From the NCBI GenBank assembly GCA_052034005.1, contig JBPOJB010000002.1, positions 186,001-250,000 on the forward strand: 64,000 nucleotides of DNA, written 5' to 3'. This DNA is from JAAYDI01 sp052034005. GTDB taxonomy: Bacteria; Planctomycetota; Planctomycetia; Pirellulales; Pirellulaceae. The translations under genes were made by a program, and so were the position numbers. Positions 10,101-19,100 of the stretch are shown in pieces. Positions within the stretch are counted from its first letter, which is position 1; every line of letters begins with the position of its first letter. Under the pieces are notes generated by a model. That model worked only from the letters and a program-made list of their open reading frames with translations. It searched no databases and was not told where the DNA came from.

Positions 10101-13100
10101 ATCGCGCTGGACATTCTGGTCCCCCTTGCTGTTGTTGATCACGCCGCGGATTTGCGTCCGCGGGTCGGGGCCCGTCGCGTTGAATGCCCGAATGAAGACG
10201 GCGCTGTCATACAGCATGTCGCCCACATCGGAGATGGCCAGCTTGATTCTGTGCACGCCGGCGTCGAGACCTTCCATCCGAGCCACCAGGACATCGGTGA
10301 ACCCGTCGTGGCCGAACACGTCCAGATACAAGCCGCCGTCCTCGCGGTCGTTGTTGTTGTAGTACTCGGCGTTGGCCCCGCCGCTGCCGTACGGGTTGCC
10401 GCCGTTGATGGTGTTGATGGTCACCGGGCTGAACGTGCCGGGGACCAGTCCGATGTTCACGCCGTCGACGAAGAAGGCAAATACGTCGTTGTAGATGCCG
10501 TTGACGAACTCGTTGTATTCCTCGGACGAGAACACGAATTCGAAGAAGAGATCCCCCGGCGCGTCCATGCGGAAGGAGAACTCGAGCGAGGTCGTATCGA
10601 GCGTCTCCAGCGGCGCGAAGTACGCGTCCAGATCGGCATCGCCCGCGCCGGACGCCATTCCGCTCGAACCGTCGTCGTTGTTCGGCCCCGCCACATACCG
10701 CGCATCGCCGGTCGTCAGCACGATGCCGGACGAGATCCCGATCGATTCGCCGCCACCGGTGAAGAACCCCGCCGAGGTCGCGCTGCCCGTGAAGATCGCG
10801 TCGCCCACCGCCGTGAAGCCGTGGCCCAGCAGCGCGTCGCGGAGCTGGTTGCCGTCCATCGTCGTGCTGGTCACGCGCAGCACCGGGTCGATCACCGGCG
10901 CGTCGACGTTGCCGGCCAGGTTGATCACGGAGTTCGTGCTCGCCTCGCCCGGGCTGACCGCCCCGTCGGCCAGCGCGGCGGTGATCTTGAGCACGGCCTG
11001 CACGGCGGGACTGTTGATGGCGTCCCGAATCGACGCCGCCACCTCGGCGGCCGTCTGCGGCCGCCGGTCGCGCGTGACCGGGTCGTACACCATCGGATCA
11101 AAGGGAATGCGCACGTGGCCGGGCAGGACGCCGTCGTTCAGCGTCACGTCGTCGAATTCAAAGGTCAACACGTTGAGGCCGTCGCTGAGCGTGAAGGTCT
11201 GGCCGTCACTGATCTCGTCGGCCGACGAGGCGATCAACGAATGCGACTTCGACAGGCGATCGTTCGTGTCCCATCCGGCGTTCAGCTGCAATCGATCCGG
11301 CTCCTGCAGGGACTCGCCGAACTTGGCGGACTGCCGGATCTCCAGCTGGTACGACCCGGCCAGGATCTGGTTGGGCTTCAGCTCGGGATTCGCGAAGTAC
11401 TCGGTGTTCCCGATGGCATTGGTCGCCAGTTCGCCGCGTTCGGCAAAACCGATGATGAAGTCATCCAGGTAGACGCCTTCCCAGGCGTTGTTCTGGCCGC
11501 GCAGGTTGCTGTAGAAGTCGCCCCACATTTCGCCCGGCAACGAATCCGTCAGACCGAACGGACCCCGATCGGTGACCATGTGCCCGATCACCTGAACCAC
11601 GTTGTGGTAGGTCCCGAACGCCGCGAGCACGCCGTTGGCGAAGTGGTCGGCCAGGGCCTGCTGTACGACCGCCGTGACATCGGTCGCCAGCATGCTCGCA
11701 TCCAGCTTCACGGGCAGAGCGGTCGTCCCGGGTGATCCCGCCAGCGCCAAGGCGCTGCCGGCGCTGATCAGAATCCCGTCCGTGTCGGGCAGGTTGATCC
11801 GGTTCTCGGAGACGATCACCCGGAAGCCCGGGCCGACCGGGAACTCGGCGCGGATCGCCGCCTCAATGGCGGCGGTCAGTTCGCGCGGCGTCATCGCATT
11901 GTGATACGCCACGGGCACGTGACCGGGCGTGACCGAACCGCCGGAGATGAACTCGAACACCCGGTCCACGAGCGTCCCGAACGTCACGTTGAACGTGTCA
12001 TGTTCGCGGATGGCTGCTCCCGAGGGCACCACCAGCGTGTACCCCATCTCGATTTCGAACGTCTCGCCATCGACCTCAAATGTCTGGCCGTCGCTCAGCT
12101 CCCAGCCGGGGACCATCCGCAGTTGCGAGCCGCCGGTGTTCGGATTCCCGGTGTCCATCGTGCCGGCCGTGGCGAAGTCGATCCGGATCTGCAGGTTGTC
12201 GCGGCCCGCATAGTTGTCCAGCTCGATGCGCACCTGGCGCCAGCTGCTGTTCAGGTCGTACAACTCCTGCTCGAAGTTGCCCTTCGCGTCATCCAGTTCC
12301 AGGTCGTGCAAGCCGCTGCCGTCGGTGTACGAGTCGTTGCTGGCCAGCAGATCCCAACCGCCTGTCTCGTTGATGATGTACACGCGGAGCGAGTCGAGCA
12401 TCGGTGTCCGCGTAGCCGGGTCGCTGCTATTCTGTTCGGTTGCGGCGAAGTAGGTGAAGTACAACACCGGCTTGTCGGCCGCCGAGTATCCCTTCAAGCT
12501 GAACGGGTAGCTCTCCAGCGAGCCGTGCGCGCCGCCCGGCCAGTCGTAGGTGATCGGGTTGAGATTGGCGTCGCGCGTGCGGCCGAAATGCAGGCTGGCA
12601 TCGCCGTTGACGCGGTAGCCCTCCGCATAGCGGTTCATGTCGAACGTCTGCTCCAGGCCGTGCCCGGCGTCGTTGCCGCGCGCCCGATCGCCCCGGACGA
12701 TGCCCCAGGGGTTCTCTTCCAGAGTCGAGAAGGCCAGGCCATGCACGCGGGTCAAGCCCGTGCTGACGCTGCTCTGGCCGTTGACCAGCACGTTCTGCAG
12801 GATCCCCGCCGTGTCGAAGGCGTAGATCACGCCGTTCACATCGATGCCGAACAACAGCGTGGCGAACCCGCCGCCCTGCGTTGCGATCGGTCCCGCGCTC
12901 AGCGCGCTGAACCGGATCCCCTGGAGGTCCTGCGCGGAACTGGCGATGTAGGTCGCCCTGGCGCCGAGTGGGCTGGATGCGTTGTCGACGCGGAACAACC
13001 CGCCCGTGTTCGTGACCGCGTACATCGTGGTCCCGATAAACGCGATCCCGGTGATCGTCCCGCCCGGCGCGCCGCCCGCGATGCGCAGCGGCGCATCGGC

Positions 13101-16100
13101 ACGGACGAAGCGCCAGGGGTCTGCCGCGTCCAACTCGACGGTGCGGTCCGACACGGTCGCCGTCCTGGGCGGCGGGACGTTCGTCATGATCGCTGCCTGG
13201 ACCCGGTCCGCCAGATCCTGCGCGGTGTCCTGCGCGAGGAACGGGATGCCGATCCCGGCCAGCGCCGCCCCATCGCTCCCCATGTCGACGAACAAGCCGC
13301 TGGACACCTGTTGCATGAAATCGCCGTCGCCCGCACCGCTGAAGTTGATCCGCTCGCCTTTCCACCCGGCCGTGATGCCGTCCGCGCCATTGAAGATGTC
13401 GACGAACGTCGCGCCGTACTCGTCCAGATCGGAAGTCTCTTCAATCGGGATCCGCACATGCGCCGGATCGGGCACGCCCGGGGCGCCGACGATCGCCACC
13501 CGCAACGACGTGGACACGGCGCCCGTCACGTCCGACTCGCCCCGCAGCGTGATGCGGTTGCTGTTGGGCAGCGCCTCGGCCCGCACGGCGAAGCCCGCCG
13601 TGCCGTTGATGGCGTTGATGATCTGGGTCATCAGCGTCTGGGTCGGCATGCTGTTGTTGATCGCGATCCGGACGTTCGCCGGGTCGGTCACGCCGTTCTT
13701 GTCGAACTCGAACGTGCGCGTCACCGGGAACGGCTGATTGTCCGTGATGGTCAGCAGCGCGCCGTCGGCGATCTGGCTGCCGTTGGAGGCCAGCACCTGG
13801 ATCACCGAGCCGGTATCGAACTCGTAGACCTTGCCGTCCAGCACGAAGACATCCCCGTCCCGCGCATAGGCGCCGGCGGCGGGGTCCGGTCGCACCCGGA
13901 TCTCCGGACCCGAGTTGAACTCGAAAATGTACTCGCCGGTTGCCGGATCGCCGTCGTCGTCGATCGTGAAGGTCAGCCCGTCGGTGATCCGGAACGTCGT
14001 GGCGCCCGTGGCGGAGTCCACGTCCGTGGCGGTGGTGAGGATCAGCATCGTATTGGCGGTGCGCGGATCGGGCGAAGTGTCCAAGTATCCGCGTTCGATG
14101 ATCTGCGTGCCGGCGCCGTCCCAGAGCGGCCAGCCCTCGTCCAGGCCGGGCCGGTTCCACAGAGGCTCGCTCGTCGCGGCGCCCGTCTGGGCGTTGAACA
14201 TGTAGAGCACGTTCTGGGAGTAGTCGACGAGCCGGCCGTTGATGCGGTCGCCCACCGCGAACAGGCTGTACCCGCCGAAGGCCTCTCGCTGCGCGCTGGT
14301 GCGATCCGCGAAGGTCAAGGCGTTGAACCGATAGCCCACGTCCTGGTGCTCCTCGCCGTCGAGGTTCTCGTTCGCCTGCCAGGTATCGATCCCGTCGTCG
14401 CCCGTATTGGTCGTGGCGGCGTTGCCCGTGTCGATGCGGAGGAAGTTCCCCAGCGCCGCGTCGCTGCGCGTGCCGTCCGTTTCGTTGATGGTGAAAGACC
14501 ACAGCGTGCCATCCGACCGCATGGCGATGTCCAGGATGTCGCGCGAAATCGTGCCGACCTGCGTCACGACCACCCCGGTGAAAGGATTCACCGTGTTGAG
14601 AATCGCGTTGTTCAGGCCGTCGATGTCGCGGCTCACGAACAAGACCATGTCGCCCAGCGTGTAGGGCACCGCCCGGCTGTTGTCGAACAACACGGGGATC
14701 TGCGTCGCCGTCGCCGTCGTCACGTAGGTGCTCGCGATGTGATCCTCGACGATCCGCTGGACCGACGGGACCGGCTCCAGGCGCAGCATCGGGTTGACGG
14801 GCGTCGGCGTATAGAACTGGTCGAACTCCCGCGGGATCCGCGCGGCGGACGAGATCGCCAGGTAGTAGGTCCCCACCGGCAGCTCCTGGGTGCCGATGTA
14901 CGGATCGAGCACGCCGGCCGAGCCGCGGGACAGGTCGTCCATGTTCGCGCCCTGGAGCGCCGCCGGCTGGTCGTCGGCGATGTTGGAATCGGCCCCGAAC
15001 AGGATCAAGCGGCCATTGGCGTCGAACACTGCGATGCTGGTGTTCGGGCGCGCCAACCCGTCCGCGTAGTCGATGTCGAAGATCGCGGCCAGGTGCTGGA
15101 CCGAGTTCGTGTACCCCGCGATGTTCTGGATCGAATCGAACCCGATCTCGAACCGGTAGAAGTCCAGATCGGCCAGGCTGCTCAGGCTCCCGCCCACCGC
15201 CAACACGCCCTGGTCCGTGGTCAGCAGGTTGCCCAGCGCCTGGGCGGCGGCCAGGGTGTTGTTGTCCAGCGCGGTCACCTCGCTCGCCTCGCCGGTCAAC
15301 GGCGAGTTGTTCGGCTGCCCGTACAGTTCGACGCCGTTGGTGGCGAATCGGATGTCGGCGTACTGGACGGTCGAGCCGGGCACTTCGTCGATCTCGCGCA
15401 GGCGAAGCTGGAGCTGGTACACCCCGGAGGTGAGGCCGGCGTGCAGCTTCGCGGGATCTTGCAGCGCCTCCCGCGGCTCGCCCGGCAGGATGTTGCTGCT
15501 CCGCACCCGCACGTAATAGGTGTTGTTGGTTCCTTGCGCGCCGGGCAGCACCACGCGCATGCCGGCGTCGCGGACGTTGGTGGACCAGAGGTCCTTGGGC
15601 TCGCCCAGGGCACTCTGCGGATAGAAATCGGCCGCCGACTTGCGCAGCGGATTGACCATCCGCGGATCGATCAGCGCGGGGTTGGCGTACAGCGGCAGCA
15701 CGCCCAACTGCTCGTCGTAGGAGTCATCCGACTGGGCGATGATGTTCCCGTCGGCGTCGATCAGTTCCACCACGCTGTCCAGGCGGCCGCTGGTGCGGTC
15801 GATATCGAACCAGACTTCGGTGCCGGCATCGGCGCGGAAGCTGTACACGTCCACGTCGTTCGAGGAACTCAGGACGCCGTGGATTTCGAAGCCCAGCCGG
15901 AGCGTGTCGTCGCCCGCCTTCTCGTGCGGGGCGAGCCAGCCCAGGAACTGCGCGCGGCCCGGCTGCTCGTTGCTGCCGGCGCCGGTCGTCGCGTCGCTCG
16001 GCTCGCGCTCCGTGACCACGTCCACGTTGCGATCGTTGGCCAGCTTGTCGATCCGCACGCTGCGCCAGTCGCCCGCGGTGCCGGCCGTGGCGGGGTTCCG

Positions 16101-19100
16101 CGGGACGAGTTCCAGGAGCGTCGTGATCTGGGCTTGTGTCGCGTCCGGATCGACCGACCAGGCAAACGCGGTCGTCACGTCCGCCAGGCCCCAGACGTCT
16201 CCAAGCTGCGGGTCGTTGAACGGGGTGAGCGCCGTCGTGTCGATGTTGCCGTCGATCGAGTACTGCGTGCCGAGGCCCTCGATCGCGAACAGCAGGTCGG
16301 GGAACGCGTCGGCGGCCCAGCCATCGAAGCTCGCCCCGACCAGGTCCACGCCGGACTCCAAGTAGCCGCCCTGGCTGAATCCGACGCGTTCGGGGCCGTC
16401 GAGCGTGAACACGCGGAAGCTGTCCGAGCCAGGTGTGCCGGCGATGTACAGCAGGTCGTCGCTCACGCCCTCGATGTCTTCATCCAGGTAGTTGATGAAC
16501 CGCAGGTTGCCCAGCGGCGAAGCGCTGGTGAACGTCACGGTGTTGTAGAGGATCGCCAGCCCGTTGTCGAACCGGCTCTCCACGCGCCACTGGATCGCCC
16601 CGTTCGCACCGGCAAACGTCCCCTCACTGACCACCACGTCGTCGGCGATCAGAGTGGCAGGCATGGTGATGGTGGTATTCGCCAGATTGATCGCGCCGCC
16701 GTTGCTCCCCACGTCGACGTAGTTGGCGAAATCAAAGATCACATCCTCGTTCACCAGCAGCCGCGTGTTGCCCTGCGCGGTGATGCCCCCTCGGCCGCCC
16801 CAGGTGCTGGACCCGCCGTTGCCCGCGTCGAAGGCGAAATAGCCGGGGATGTCGACCGGCGCGTCATTATCGATCAACGTGCCGCGATCCACTTCCGGAC
16901 CGGTGGGCAGCCGGCCGACCGTGTCGCCGTCGCCGTTGGTATCGGTCTGGGGCAGCCCATCGGGAGTGAAACCCGCACCCACCGAATCGTCCGCCAGGGA
17001 GGTCAACACGACCGGGAACCGCGGCTGGCCCACGATCTGCACCGATCCGCCGATGCGGTCCTCGATGTCCAGTTCCTGGCCGGTCGCCGTGAACCCGGCG
17101 CGCGCGCCCAGGAGCTTCACGACCAGGCTTTCCTGCGGACTGCTCTGGAGCCGCAGGCCGCCGTACGTGTGGAAGTCCGGCACGATGATCTCGTTGCGCA
17201 CGACATGCACGATGTCCGTGTCGTCCCACACGCTCTGGGTCGTGAGCGTACCTCCGCGCACGGTCATGCCGTTGATGTCGTTGCCGCCGAGGCGGTTGAG
17301 CCGGATGAGCGGGCCGACGTTGTCGGTCACTCCGGTCGCCAGACTGACCGTGCCCGTGGTCCGACCGCGGTCGCCGCGCGGCGTGGCGTTCAAGGCGTTG
17401 ACGTTGATGCTCAGCGCCGCGCCGGCGTTGTTGATCAACGTGTTGGACACGATGATGGGCTGGGCGCCGCGGATGAAGATGGTCGAGGAATCGTTGGGCC
17501 CGCGGCCCGCGCGGTTGGTGGGCGACGGCAGGCCGCCGAGTCCGTCCGCGTTGAACTCGAATTTGCTGTGCGCGATCCGCACGTCGGCCTGATGGACCTC
17601 GACCGCATTGAATCCCGCGAATCCGCCCTCGATGCGGCTCGTGCCGCCCGCATACGCGATCACCGCGAAGTCGATGCTCCCCTGGCCGAGGTGGCCCAGG
17701 TACAGCCCCGACCAGTCCCCGGGCGCCGCCTCGATCTGGCCCTGCTGCAAGTTCGTGTCGAACGTGCCGCCCGAACCGTAGCGATCGTCCGACAGCGACG
17801 TGAAGATGACCGGCTGCCCGTCGATACCCTCCGCGATCAATTGCCCGCCGAACGTCGCGTCGATGCGCGAGCCTTCCAGCTTCACGATCGTCCCCGGATC
17901 AATCGCCAGCCGCCCGGCCAGGCGTGCCCGGACGTTGAACGCGGCGTCCTCCAGGTAGATGCCTGTCGAATTGCCGATGTCGAGGTATCGGGTATCGAGC
18001 GCGTTGATCTGCGCCACCCGCTCGAACCGACCGGAACCGGCGACCGCCCGATAGATGCGGCGCGCCACGAACGCCTGGCCCGGCTTGATCTTCGGCAGGT
18101 TGCTCAACTGCACCGCGCCCGTGATCGCCGACACCGAGACCGTGGCAGTCGCCTCGGAGGGCAGGCCTTCATTGCCGGCCGCGTCCACGAACACGATCTT
18201 GTACTCGTAGCTGCCCGGGGCGAGCGCGCCGCCGGCGACGGCCTGCAAGACGACCAGGTTGACAGCCGGCGCGTACTCTTCGACGATCGGGCCGCCCGCC
18301 AGCCCCTCGATCGTCAGGTTCTCGGCCACGATGTGGACGATGTCCGTGTCGTCCCAGCGGGCCGACTTGGTCAGCCGCTCGAGGCCCTGGCCGGCCGCCG
18401 TCGTGACGCGAATGAACAGGCCGTTGAGCGAGTTGCCGATGACCCGGTTGTGATGGATGTCCGGCCCCACCCGGTCATAGTCCGACGTGAACGGGATGCC
18501 CTGGTACTGCGGCGCGTGGAAGTTGTCTTCCTGGAAACTGTCCGGGTTGGCCGACATGGCGGCGTCCGAGCTCCCGGTGATCGTGTTGAACGTCACGGTC
18601 GGCCGGGCATCCAGCATGTAGATCGGCGTGACGACCTGGGACACGCCGTTGATCACCACGTTGCCTCCGCCGTAGCTCATCACGGCGTTGTTGACGTAGT
18701 CGAGGAAGATGCCGCGCTGTTCGTAGACCAGCCGCTGGGGGTCGGCGATGTCCAGGTCGTTGCGGAAGAAGATGCCGCCCCAATCCCCGGCCTGCGGCGC
18801 GGGCGGCGACGTGTCGGGATTCTTGTCCTTGCCCACCGCCTTGTCGTGCAGGGAGGTGAAATAGACGCTCCCGGGGACCGGTCGCCCGGCCCGATCCTTC
18901 AGGACGCTGCCTGTCGGGCTGAACAGCCGGGGCGCGCCGAGCACCTGCAGGGCCCCGCCGCTGCGGTCGACGCCCTGGGACAGGCTCCCCACCCCGATGT
19001 AGGCGCGGCGGAACTTCAGGATCGCATTGGCGTCGATCATGAGGGTGACGCCCGACGGGACTTCGAGCGTCGCGCCGTCTTCCAGCACGGCGCCGCCCAC

